Origin: Aquatica leii
Taxonomy: Eukaryota; Arthropoda; Insecta; Coleoptera; Lampyridae
Direction: 5' to 3'
NCBI GenBank assembly: GCA_035610365.1
Contig: CM069433.1
Location: 131,210,545-131,274,544, forward strand
Length of the DNA: 64,000 nucleotides
A program made the translations under genes and the position numbers. This document shows positions 11,878 through 22,690 of this stretch, piece by piece (position 1 is the stretch's first letter; each line of letters starts with the position of its first letter). The notes beneath the pieces are model-generated. The model saw nothing but the letters and a program-made list of their open reading frames with translations, made no database searches and was not told the DNA's origin.

Positions 11878-12608
11878 ATGAATATTTACTTTTCTATATG
11901 TTTACTGTTGGCACACATTTCCATCATTTCTTGTTCTGGAAACTCTGAAAGTGATCTGCCCAAAGTAAATAAAAAGGTAAACTTTAAAATTATATAGCGT
12001 CGTTTCCATTTTCTTGATTTGGTTAATTTACATTTTAGGTATTTTTAGATATAAAATTTGGCAACGTCACTTGGGGGCGTATTGAAGTTGGTTTATTTGG
12101 TCAAATTGTACCAAAAACTGTTCAAAATTTTTATGAACTTTGTCAACGGCCAGAAAAGGGTTATAAAGGCACCAAGTTTTTTCGAGTGGTAGCAAATTTT
12201 ATGATTAAAGGTGGTGATATCAAATACAGCGGGTTCAGAGGTTTGTACGGTTTTTGTATAAAATGACGATTTAACAGAACACATGATACAGGTGATAGTA
12301 TTTACGGTAGTACGTTTGAAGACGAAAACTTTAAGTTAAAACACTATGGTGCAGGCTGGTTGTCCATGGCAAATTCTGGTAAAAATACAAATAAATCACA
12401 ATTTTATATAACCCTTATACCGACGCCGTGGTTAGATGGAAAATACGTTGTTTTTGCTAAGGTTTTAAAAGGAATGGAAGTTGTAAGAAAAATTGAGCAG
12501 GTTCCAATTATTTACAATTATGAACCTGCAGTTGATGTGGTTATTGACAACTGCACAGCTGAGGAAGTCGATAAACCTTTTACTGTTGATGTGGGAGATG
12601 CTGAATAA
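11878..12608 (+). CDS. Secreted cyclophilin (peptidyl-prolyl isomerase), 3 exons
   Basis: The exons are 11878-11976, 12039-12240 and 12292-12608, with introns of 62 and 51 nt at GT/AG and phases 0 and 1. The product is 205 residues. Residues 1-20 form a signal peptide (hydrophobic [14 protein letters not shown]). The cyclophilin domain begins at VFLDIKFGN (34-42), the cyclophilin B-like arrangement, so it probably acts in the ER or outside the cell. Family landmarks are FFRVVANFM (Arg82 = CypA Arg55), [17 protein letters not shown] and TPWLDGK. Odd points: the residue matching CypA Gln63 is Lys90 (MIKGGD), CypA His126 is Tyr (GKYVVF), and Phe113 is Tyr. The trunk of the catalytic site is kept but two contact residues differ, so isomerase activity may be weaker or more selective. 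The frame is intact. No ER-retention tail is visible. Confidence 0.93.
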
Positions 12609-12625
12609 GAAAAAAGGAGTCAAAT

Positions 12626-12641
12626 AATAAACATAAATAAA
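12626..12641 (+). terminator. Paired polyadenylation signals of the cyclophilin gene
   Basis: Two AATAAA hexamers lie at 12626-12631 and 12636-12641, 17 and 27 nt after the stop codon. This fits a very short 3' UTR. Confidence 0.6.
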
Positions 12642-13160
12642 TCACGCACACGCTGTACACTAATCTTTTTATTGCAACGGACGGTTTATACGCTATCATA
12701 TATTTACTGATCTTGATACAATATGGATAGCTGATACTGTATTTTGCTATTGATGTCTTTAGAGCAATTATCAGCGCCACTCATTACTAAGAGAGTAAGT
12801 AAATTGAAGCTCATTATCCTTACGTCCCTTCCGCGATAATCGAAAAACACGTGGTGCAAATAATCAACTTTTTTGTCAGTTTAGTTGTGTCATTAATATA
12901 ACATTTTTTAAATATAATAGTATTTCTAATAGTATTAGAATTTATTATTTTTATAGTGCAGTGTTACTTTACTTCATGTATACGCTGTTCTGTTCAATTT
13001 AGTTTTAATCTCAGTATTGCTCAGTAATGTGATGCGCTGATTTCGACAGAATCGATTTTTGTAAAATTACTTATATATATATATATTAGATTAGTGTCAC
13101 AGACTGTCATACTATCACACATTACATTCTTGGTGTATCTCTTGCTTACGTTATACATAT
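12642..13160. other. AT-rich spacer
   Basis: Nothing coding was recognised. A short (TA)n run occurs near 13,073. Confidence 0.35.
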
Positions 13161-14396
13161 ACAGGGTGTTTCATTATTAATTGGAAATATTTTAACTGTA
13201 GAATCTTGAGCTCAAAATTTTAAGATTTCACTCAAATCACTTAGATAAAACATGGCTCCTTACAGGGTGTTTTATTTAAAAATTATTTTTGCTCAATACT
13301 TTAAAACTAGTTGATGTATCCTTGCCGTATTTGGCAGAAAGTGTAGGTACCGTACACCCTACTAATTTAAAGTAAAAGTAACTACTGATGCGCCCAAACA
13401 CTTTTCTAAAAATTTTTTAGTATGCTTATTTGGAGCACGTGTTTATTTCGAATGTCGTGGGAAGCGCTACATTTTAGTTCCTGTCTCGATAATTAGTGGC
13501 GCTGATAATTTCTCTACAGGCGCAAATCAGTGTAAAAAACTAACGTTTCTCTTATAATATAATGATGAGCTAAATCAAATGTTAGTTTTTTATGGCTATT
13601 TTGATTTAAACAAATTACTAAGAAAATTTAATAATTTTTTTAATGATAAATCTAATTGTTAGTCTTCAAATCTCAGAAAAATATTTTATACTGAGTTGTG
13701 TCCTATGTGCATGGTAAAAAGTCAGGTTTTTCACGCTACGCTTATCTTTAGGTAAAAATCAAATTAGAAAATATATATGCAAAATAGTCACTGTAATAAA
13801 CAACATAGTTTGATCTTCGTTAGTTTGACTGAGGCAATGTCACATTTTCAATTAAGCGTTAAGCGATTATTAGTTTATTTAAAATAAATTTAATACATTA
13901 TAAAAAAAAAATAAACCTTTCTGACAAACGTAAGGCTGCGTAGTTATTTTGATTGTAATGTGTATCAATTATTTCGGTCATTTTGGGTCATCGCATTGCA
14001 TTTATTACACAAATTAAATTTTAATCCGTCTTAACAAAAAACTATTGAATAATTGAAAAATTTTGCTAAAACGGTAATTTTGCCAATGGCGTAGAATTTG
14101 AGAAGGTTCAATTTCTCACTTGTCCTTATCGTACGCCTCTGTTAGTAGCCAGAAACGTTGATTTAACATAATGTGGTAGGATCGTTGTAGGATGTATCGT
14201 ACTTATACTTCTTGCCAAATATGACAAGAATACGTCATTTTTCTACTTACTAAGTACTATACAGGGTAAAAATGTTTTTTTTATTTTTAAGTAAAACACC
14301 CTGAGGAACCATATTTTATCTAAGTAATTTGAGTCAAATCTTAATATTTTGAGCTCAAGATACTACAGTCAAAATTTTTTCCAATTATTAATTCAA
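13161..14396. mobile_element. Non-autonomous DNA transposon with about 210-bp terminal inverted repeats
   Basis: The left arm (13161-13372, beginning acagggtgtttcatta) is the diverged reverse complement of the right arm (14187-14396). Matching blocks include ttgagctcaa, the words around cagggtgtttta, and tatttggcagaaagtgta versus its inverted counterpart. The acagggtg terminus is common in insect Tc1/mariner/IS630-type elements. The interior has no transposase. A smaller element is nested at 13384-13531. The extreme right end has lost its ccctgt, so the element is old. Confidence 0.75.
13384..13531 (+). mobile_element. Small MITE with ACTGATGCGCC-type ends, copy 1
   Basis: The left end actgatgcgcccaaac and the inverted right end (actgatttgcgcctg, read from 13531 backwards) form an imperfect terminal repeat. 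The interior gcgctacattttagttcctg and gcgctgataatttct recur in a second copy at 40522-40703. It sits inside the larger long-TIR element, so it inserted later or was carried with it. Confidence 0.65.
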
Positions 14397-14906
14397 GTAT
14401 TATCAATATTATACGTGTGTTACGGCGATTTCTAGTAGACATTTAAATAAAAAAGCTAATAATAGAATTCTAAAAATTTGTATTGTGCGATTTTTTAATG
14501 TGTTTTATTCAGCCAAAGTAGTGACAACTGACCCTAATCTCTGTATGCAATGTGTTCAAACTCTGAGTAAGTACATAAATACCATGACATATATATTACC
14601 ATCAATTGTTTGATTAGAATTAGTTTAATCTTTAACAAACATGAAGCTTACACTTAAAAATGTTTTTAATTTATTTTATAAATTATAAATTTCTAGTATA
14701 CTTTCATTCAATAGATTACATAAGAAAAATTTACTAAATTTTACTAGAAGCGTTTCTGTTTAAAAGTCTATTAGGAATTGTGTATTAATTAGATATAATT
14801 GTTACAATTAAGTTTTCAAAATGTTTGTATTGCAATGTTTAAGTAGCTTTAATAAATGGATATATTCAAAATATAAATACTTTACCTACTATAATAATAA
14901 CCAAAT
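14397..14906. other. AT-rich spacer
   Basis: No gene or repeat was recognised. Confidence 0.35.
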
Positions 14907-15238
14907 AAAAAGAAGATCGACGGAAGAACGCATTTATGTAAAACCCCGCCCCTTAGGCCGCGATTAGACTACAGTAGCGTATGATTACACGTTTCAGTTT
15001 CTTAACGCCACTTTTTTTAATGTGCAATTGTTTATTTAAAAAAATAAGTAGGACTCATGAAAAGTAATACATTTGCGGAAAAAGTACATTCCTAGATAAT
15101 TTGTAAACAGAATTGTTCAAAACATCTTTCACTTAAATCGCCTCTTGTATCTTTTTCAAACATATCGCATATTTAGCACGCGCATTATCATAATTTTTTT
15201 CCGACAAACATGTTTACGTTACAAAAAACTTGTTATTC
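14907..15238 (+). repeat. Dispersed repeat, copy 1
   Basis: This stretch matches the reverse complement of 30641-30919. Shared words include gccgcgattagactaca, acatttgcgg, ataatttgtaaacag, tttttcaaacatatcgca and acatgttta. Divergence is moderate with small indels. No protein was recognised. It is most likely a MITE or SINE-like family in this genome. Confidence 0.7.
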
Positions 15239-15660
15239 AACTCTTCTTTTACTATGCGGTGCACTATGATTATCCAACGTGTGGTTTTCAATACATATTT
15301 TTCGATAAGTATGTTACATCGCTAACAAAAATGTTGGTATTACATTAGCTGCACGAAAAATGATTGTTGGCGTCCCCTTTTTTACGTTTCATTATAAAAC
15401 AGTAAATGCTGGTTACTGAAGTTAACAGTAACAATAATAAATTGTTTTAATATTTGTTTGTAATTTTATATAAGTTATTTCTACTTCCTTCTTTCAAACG
15501 CATTAGTTAACATGAAATCGTGCGACAAAAGCCATCTAATGATTACATTACCAAGTATAATGATTAGTAACATACCGTAACCACAAAAATGAAAAAGGAT
15601 TTATAGGTTTGTAAAATATATCATCGTTATGTGGCCTTAAGACCCATGGCTTCCTTGTCC
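15239..15660. other. AT-rich spacer
   Basis: No gene was recognised. Its start may still belong to the dispersed repeat. Confidence 0.3.
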
Positions 15661-16440
15661 TTATAGTCTTGTATTTTCTATGCTCCTGTCTTTTTGCTTC
15701 CATTTTCTCACTCTAGCTTCTTTTAAATCTTCTATTACTAGAAGCCATTTCTTTTTTGGTTTACTTCTCTTTTTCTTCTCACCTTGGGTTAGTAGCACTT
15801 TTTTTAAATCATATTTGTTTACATTCTTTCCATATGCTCCAACCACCTGATTCTTTGGACTGTAATTTTTTGTATTCTTATTAGTTTTCCATAAGTTTCT
15901 ATTATTTCTCTGTTGGCCCATCGTATCCAGTTCTCTCCGTTATTCCTGATTCATGTATAAATACTCCGCAAGATCTTTCTTTTCCAAGCTTGTTATTTCT
16001 TTGCCTCCTGTTTGTTCATTACCCACACCGTACAAAACAGTAGGGCATATTACCATTCTAAACAACAGTAAATTGGTTGCCAAATGTTTAAATTTTAGCA
16101 GTTTTTTAATGCTCCGCGTGTTTTGCTTTCTTCATCTATTTTATTCACAATTTTTACTTTTTCTACACTTATTGGTTACTGTCACTCTTAAGTATGCAAA
16201 TTGCTCCGGCGTAATAATTTGTAAGTGTTGGCCTTTTCTTACTTCTTATTTCCTTATTATTTTCATATATTTTGTTTCGTCGGTGTTGATCTGTAACCTA
16301 TATCCTCTTGCTTTCTTTTTTAAGTTTCTGTATACCGTTTTTCGTTCCTGCGCTGATCTGCTGATAAGCATTAAGTCATCTCACTTTCTCTCATTATGAC
16401 TTCGAGTGTTACAGTGTGATCGAGAGTACGTCCCCTTGTT
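15661..16440 (-). pseudogene. Non-LTR retrotransposon reverse transcriptase, 3' fragment
   Basis: On the minus strand the translation runs DLMLISRSAQERKTVY, LQINTDETKYMKI, EQFAYLRVTVTNKC, KLLKFKHLATN, then CPTVLYGVGNEQT and finally KKKRSKPKKKWLLVIEDLK. These correspond, in order, to the region after the catalytic ADD box, the NxxKT(E)KY and YLG positions, the PTVLYGSETW-like block and the basic GRPKKRW tail common to insect non-LTR reverse transcriptases. Several stops and frame changes make it non-functional. The 5' portion is missing here. A related upstream portion is seen at 31,130-31,575. Confidence 0.75.
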
Positions 16441-18470
16441 TCAGGCCCAACTCAAATCATTTTTTTAAATTTTGGCTTTAAGTATAAACCCATTAACTAC
16501 AGCATTTATACAATAAATTTACATTAATTCATTTGCATTAAAAAAAAACTTAATGGTGTTATAGATAACGTTTCTATTATTTAAATTTACTAAATAATTT
16601 ACATTAATAGGCAACGGTAAATCTAAAGGTAATAGTGATTGCAATGACGTATTACATAAGTAAAAATGATTATGACACGAGAACATGAAATTATTAACAT
16701 CGCCGTATGAAACATTACCGCATTTACAATTTGGTTGATCAATTCGTAGCAGGAAACTTGCCGTGGTCTGGAAATGTAGTTAGATACCAATTTAGAAGCA
16801 TGAATAATATAAAAGTAAAATATTTTCTTTGGTAATCCAGGATTTTGTGTAGTTCCTTATGTCATTGGTGCGGTAATTGGCCCAGAGTCTTTCCTAACTT
16901 GTTTTCATCTGCTTTTTGAAAGTGTTATAAGTGTCTTGATAAGCCAAAATGTCAATATGATCGTTTAATGCCTGAATGATCTTTTACCGATATGTATATG
17001 ACATCTGTATTGCGTTTTTTTTAATTATGTTTTTTGAGTTTTAGGTTACTTAGTATTTCATTGCAAACATGCTTGCAGAAAAATTTGAGCGAGTTTCTAC
17101 CACTGATTTTGAGTTGGACAGTATTACTATTCTGTCACTGTGATTGTTTAAAAAACACAATTGTAAGCCTTTCTTAATTAATGTAGAAAAAATACTATTT
17201 TCTTGATGGATTTTAAATTGAAATATCTGATTGGTACTGCAACTTAAAAAAAAAGCACAACCTACTCCAGAGGATTGTTACGTGTCATTAATAATAACGT
17301 TCCACATTTTCGTATTTTAATAAAATTCTTACCACGTCACTGGTACGCGGACATCGTTGGTTGAATATTTTAGTTTTATTTGATACATACTGTATCTGGT
17401 ATACGGCCTTGATATTAACTTTCTGTTAAAGATTTGCTGTGTGTAGTTTGATTTTGATGGAAAGCTTGTCCGTTTAATTTGATTTTAATCAAATAAAGAT
17501 TTTCTACATATATTGACGATTCTCGATCTACTTATTCCTTAAAGAAAATTTGGCAGAGACTCGAGGTTTTCTTCTCCACGCAGCTACTAAACGTGGAAGT
17601 AATACTTCCCTGAAATAGTGTTGCACACATAATAAACCGATTCCGCTGCTATAATTAATGTGGGATTGATGACTTCATTGGTTTTACTCGATTCGAATTT
17701 CTAACAGTTGTAGATACCTGTAAAGTATCGTTATCGATGTAGCTTACTTGCCCTACGCTGCAACGTCTAATCTGTATTATTCTTTTATTTATGCGTTACT
17801 ACTTGTATTGCACCGTTTAGTCTAATTTATTCAGCCTTCAATTGCTCGAAATTTTTTTTTATTAGTTATATTAACTTTTACCACTCGAGTACCTTAGTAA
17901 TTTGTTTGTATTCAAGACAGGAAAAATTAATTTGTCGAATATAAGCTTACGCTCCTCGATAGTATCGAGAGTAAAATTACGGTATTAACAATTTTACCAG
18001 CTACTTTACTAAGGAACTAAGGGCAAGTCTTTCGTTTTATATTAAATTGATGATCATGTCTCGCTAGAGGAGAACTAAAGTTTTGTTTGCGATTGCATGT
18101 AAGTGTTAATGTTTGATCGACTTTTGCCCTTTATGTAGTATTTTGGCTTATTACTTGTATATTACGTAGATTAAACCAAAGCAAAAACAAAAGGTTATGG
18201 AGAATTGAGTTAGTTAGTTTTTACAAGAACGACAATAGGCAAATTCTAGTGTGCGCTAGATCAAAGTGTTATTGTTGTGACCGATAGTATAAAAGTCGAC
18301 GTGGAGCTACATGGTGTTGTAGGAAGAAAATTAAAAATAATTATAAAAAAAAAAACATTTGCTGTCTTGCTGGACCAGTTATTTCTATCGTGGAGATCAT
18401 TATTTGGTAATAATTAATAATTTAAACTTGTCTAAAATGGTGGATTGGATTAATAAATTTTTCTAATTTA
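16441..18470. other. AT-rich stretch, possible Gypsy LTR at its right end
   Basis: No protein was recognised between 16,441 and 18,200. The last 250 bp contain a TATA-like agtataaaag near 18,288 and lie directly upstream of Gypsy gag/pol fragments. They may include the 5' LTR and leader. I could not find a matching 3' LTR. Confidence 0.3.
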
Positions 18471-18857
18471 ATGTCAAATGACGAAAGTCAGAGCATTAAA
18501 CAATTTTCAGCAGAAATAGTCTTAAAAGACAACAGTCAGTCAATTTTTAGGGTACAAAATTTAGATATAATACAGCCAATTCAAAACAGTAAATGGGCCA
18601 ATCCTATTGTAGTTGAACCAAAAAAGACCGGAGTAAAGAGTAAAGACGCAACCGATTGCATCATCGAGCACAATGCACCTGAAGTAAATGCAATAAAGCA
18701 AATAAAATTACCGCCTTTTTGGGAAGTTCATCCACAATTGTGGTTCGTACAAATAAAAGCCCAATTCCACACTTACGCAATTAAGGCAAACGCTACCAAA
18801 TATTACACGGTAATAAGTGAATTAGCGCGGGGCAACAACAAGTGTCAGGTATCTTAA
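18471..18857 (+). pseudogene. Chimeric RT-start and gag fragment of Gypsy element
   Basis: Residues about 33-52 (IIQPIQNSKWANPIVVEPKK) resemble the very start of a Gypsy reverse transcriptase. Residues about 80-118 (LPPFWEVHPQLWFVQIKAQF, then NATKYYTVISEL) resemble a Gypsy gag core. The order is opposite to a normal gag-pol element, so this open frame is probably a rearranged junction and not a real protein. Confidence 0.6.
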
Positions 18858-19406
18858 TGTCAGCTCCTAACAAAGACAAGTATGCGGGACTAATAAAAGT
18901 TAGTAGCTCGTTTTACAGACCTTGAGAAAAAACAGTTACGTAAAGTGGTCAAACTTAAAACTAATGGATAAAACGCCCTTGCAGTTGTTACGGAAGTTAA
19001 CAATGCACGCGGGAAACAGATTAAAAAAGGTGCAAATTCCTTTGCTTCTATCTTCTTGATCAACTCGACTATTTTCTGATAGGTTCTGGAATGCTCATGC
19101 TGTGTGTTACGTACAGAAGATTTTCATAGCAAGCGTCGTTTTATCCTTAGATAAAATGGCTACTATTGCGGACAAAATCAGGGAAGTTAACAACACTGGA
19201 CAACAGCAGTTTTGTTTACAACCGCGCATGCTGAAACGACAGCGCGGCACACGGCCACTCAAACCGCTTCTTTTATTTTAGCGCTTTAATGGAAGGTCGA
19301 GGAGCTAACGAAGGTGGTCGAGCAGATAAACCGCTGACGAGAAAGAAATCAATCGGGTTCTAAATCGGCACCACCAAGTGTTATCGACTCAGTTACTTAA
19401 CTCTAT

Positions 19407-20062
19407 GTGTTCGCATTGTCCGCACCTGTCAAGACTGTAACAGCAATTTCAATAATAAACAAGTCCGGCAAGTTTTATGCTCTACTCGCGGAGTTTGCAG
19501 ACGTTACTAGGTCAATAGTAATAGTGACAGGGAAAGACCATGAAGCTGAACGCCACATAATAGTAAAAGGCCCGCCAATCGCACAACGTCCCCGACGGAT
19601 CCCGCTCAAAAAGTTTGCAGCAGCCAAGACGAAGTTTATGCTGGAGAAAGGCATTTGTCCTGCAACCCTTGAGCAAACTCGCTGCATTTGCTGCCAAAAA
19701 AAAGCCAGATTGTGGCGTCCATGCGGAGACTATTGACGTTTACACTCGGTAACTGTACTGTACTGTAATTATAACAATTTTACGCATTTACTGAATCAAA
19801 GTAAGATATTATCAAAGTTGGACTTAGTTTGCGCATATGACCAAATTCCGATTGCTGAAGAGGACAAAAACGCAGTATGACACCTTTCGGTTCATTCGAA
19901 TTCAGAAATATGACCTTTGAACTTTGCAACGCGGCACAAACTTTTTCGATATTTATGCACAGAATGCTGAATGGTCTAAACTGTTGTGTCCGAATCAACC
20001 CCGCAAAGTGCATGATTAGTGTTGAAAGGATGGAATACCTTAGTTGTTTAATTTGCGCCTGA
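19407..20062 (+). pseudogene. Gypsy protease-RT linker and RT remnant
   Basis: The first frame ends at WRPCGDY and is followed by a broken stretch near 19,740-19,870. A second frame carries TPFGSFEFRNMTF and NAAQTFSIFMHRMLNGLN, which match the segment just before the catalytic YxDD in Gypsy RT. The catalytic box itself is absent, because the frame jumps straight to INPAKCMISVERMEYL, a segment normally found after it. Confidence 0.75.
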
Positions 20063-20875
20063 AGGAATCCAACTTTTCTCCAAGCCCGTACAGGCTATAC
20101 AAGAGTACAAGAAACCTGAAATTATTAGTGAGTTAAGTCGGTTTTTAGGTGCTGTAAATTTTTATTAAAAATAGCGGCATTTGAGTAGCACAAAACGCAA
20201 TTTGCAGAAGTGGCACTCCTAGCGCATCCAGCAGACTTTGTTCTTTTATTGTTAACCGTAGACGCGTCCGACTTTGCAATAGGTGCGTTGCAACCAAACG
20301 AAAAATAGTGACAGAAAAAGTATAGCGCGTACAATCGAGAGCTGTTGGCGATTTACGAGATTATAAAATACTTTAAATTATATTTCAGGACAAACAGCTT
20401 TAAACCGTAATTTTTGCGTTCCAGCAACGACTCGAAAAAGTTTCGCCAAGCCAGTTGCAACAACTAGATATTACCGGACAGTTCACAATCGCAATCCTAT
20501 ATATTGCAGGTTAAGATAATGTAGTTGCCGATGCTTTATTGCGGATAGATGCCATAACCGTGCCATAGGTAGTCACCCATTCAAGCAAGAATGAGTTGAG
20601 GGATTTTACCGGTTTGACGCTACACTGTTCAAAATACAGTCACCGGGAGAAGCGATGCAAATATGGTGCAATGTCTCGACAGAAAAAATTAGGTGATGCG
20701 TAACCAGCAGCTTTAGGAAGCTGATTTGGCTAAGCATGCGGAAAGATTTCGCACAGTGGATACAAAGCTGTTCCTAAATTAACAAACATACCAAAAGCGC
20801 ATTGCAAGACTTTCCCATCCCAGCGCTAACAAACTTACTCACCAAACTATTAGGTTTTACACAGAGGTACGCTTT

Positions 20876-21068
20876 ACGTTTCGCTCGCGTGTTTCGCCTT
20901 GCCGTTTTGTCCCCAGCCGTTTTGCTTCAAAACCGGTTCACCTCCGAATCGTTTCGCCCCCGAGGTTTTACTTCTAGTTTTAGCCAGCGTACCGGTTTGG
21001 GGCGAAACGGCTGGGGGAAAAACGGCGGGGGCAAAACGGTCGGGGACAAAACAGCGGGAGCGAAACGT
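20876..21068. repeat. GC-rich foldback element inside Gypsy integrase remnant
   Basis: The left arm starts acgtttcgctcgcg and continues ccgttttgtccccagccgtt. The right arm ends gggagcgaaacgt preceded by gtcggggacaaaac. The arms are inverted copies, and both are built from cgttt(t/c)g(t/c)cccc words. The block is much more GC-rich than its surroundings and carries GC-rich pseudo-ORFs on both strands. It interrupts the integrase region of the Gypsy relic, so it is a later insertion. No clear target duplication is visible. Confidence 0.7.
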
Positions 21069-21329
21069 CCGTAAATCATTCACACATCCTAGAGCGATGG
21101 CATCGTTCACTGAAGACAGCCTTCATGAAAGTGAAAAATGGGTTGATATACTGCCAACTGTGTTACTAAGCCTCTGCGCAATAATTAAAGAGGATTTCAA
21201 CTGTTTACCGGCGTAGATGGTATACGGAACCATACTACAAATTTCAGGACAGCTGTATAAGGGTCCGGTCCGCTCGCGGTAACACGTACTTTTATAGCAC
21301 GCACTTATACTTAGCCCATCTTACTGGTC

Positions 21330-22690
21330 TTAAAATAGTATTTTGTTAATCATAACATTTCCAAACTAGCAAGTTTAAGTGCTTTGAGGAGTCTCCTCCG
21401 GCTTTCGTCCAAATTGGAGCTTGCATAGTAGTCCTACTTAGTGACTAAGTATGACATGGGATGGTATTTAGCCTATGTTTTTGTGAACAGACGATCGATA
21501 CGTCATCAGGAATAGGTGCAAGCACTGTTTGAATACCATTTTGGCTCAGTACTTTACCATTGATTTATTTATCCGTTCAACTATGCCATTAAGCTGAGGA
21601 GAATGCAGAGGTGTCGCCCTAATTTTCTTAATTCTCAAAAATTTCTTGAAACAAAGCAGACTCAGGTCAATCTTGTTCGGTATGTAATTCCAACGAAACT
21701 TTAAAGTATTTCTTTCCTGAATCAGAGTAAAGAACTTCTTTGTTATATTGTTTCATTGGTGCTTTGCACTTTTTCGCTGGGACATTTTTTGATGCGCAGA
21801 CCGTGCATTTTGTGCATTATCATATGACGTCTTCTTTGCACTTTACCTACATTTTCTCTAATGTTTTCTTTACGACAAATTGGTTTTCCGATGTACCATC
21901 GCGCAAATTCAAACCTTTGATACTCGGCTCTTCGGCATTACCAACTGTTGTCTGGAACAGTGGTTACAATCTACCGGTCGTGGTCTTCTTTATTAGGCAT
22001 CAGCGTTACGATGATTGCTTCTGGCACAATGATCTGTGTCGTAGTCATATTCTTGCAATCAATTCAAATCCATCTTGCGACTTGTTCCTCCGGATTACTA
22101 AACTGCAATAACCATTCCAATTTAGCGCGGTTTCCATTTTGCTTAGCTAACTTAAAATTGGCGAAATTGCTAGAGCTAAATTCTGTTGTGTCTTCAGTCA
22201 ATTTTGTTAAAAGTTTGTTAATATTCGCAAATCCGGATACAAATCGTCTATAGTAAGTGCACGAACCATAATTTGTCGGTTAGTATTGGCCATGCCTTTA
22301 CTTCATCTCGAGATTCCACGTCTCTAAGGCATTGTAGTTCATTTTATTGTGCTCAGTTTTAAATTTTCCTCACGTAGTCATTGGAAAACTTCCTTCAGGT
22401 TGTTCAAATACTTTTCAAACGACCTTTCAATTACAACCACGTCGTCCAGATGTACAAAACAGGTCTTCCAAGACAGTCCAACGTGGTTTCCATCAAACGC
22501 TCGAACGTCGCAAGAGAGTTACACAAGCCGAAACACAAAACAGTGAACTGTCACAAATTAGTTCCAATCGTAAATGCTGTCGTCTTACGATCCTTGAGTT
22601 CTAATTTCACCTGCCAGTAATCATTCTTCAAATCAAACATGTAAAACCATTAGGATCCTGACAGGGCGTCTAGAGTATCGTTAATTCTCG
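21330..22690 (-). mobile_element. Second Ty3/Gypsy relic, minus orientation
   Basis: Read on the minus strand from 22,690: FDLKNDYWQVKLELKDRKTT and LCFGLCNSLATFERLMETTL mark the RT, with a degraded YLDDV region after it. Next come YDYDTDHCARSNHRNADA, RRPRPVDCNHCSR and an integrase part with IKKIRATPLHSPQLNGIVER and LHLFLMTYRSSVHK near 21,500-21,640. The order RT, RNase H end, integrase is correct, but stops and frameshifts occur throughout. It belongs to a different Gypsy lineage from its plus-strand neighbour and lies tail to tail with it. Confidence 0.82.

Larger units (their letters stand above)
18471..21270 (+). mobile_element. Ty3/Gypsy retrotransposon relic, plus orientation
   Basis: The fragments run in pol order. 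A gag-like segment at 18,471-18,857 contains IKLPPFWEVHPQLWF and NATKYYTVIS. A spacer before RT at 19,490-19,735 contains GPPIAQRPRRIP and then WRPCGDY. An RT palm remnant at about 19,870-20,020 contains MTPFGSFEFRNMTF and LCNAAQTFSIFMH. An RNase H remnant at about 20,240-20,560 contains LTVDASDFAIGAL and YNRELLAIYEIIKYF. An integrase C-terminal remnant at about 21,100-21,265 contains ILPTVLLSLCAIIKEDFNC and MVYGTI. The YVDD box is deleted between 19,990 and 20,000. Stops are frequent. A GC-rich foldback interrupts the integrase part. Confidence 0.85.

Noticed and set aside
20802..21216. GC-rich ORFs on both strands
   Set aside because: They arise from the foldback palindrome and encode repetitive Gly/Lys/Thr or Phe/Pro strings. 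Only the last 40 codons of the plus frame match integrase.
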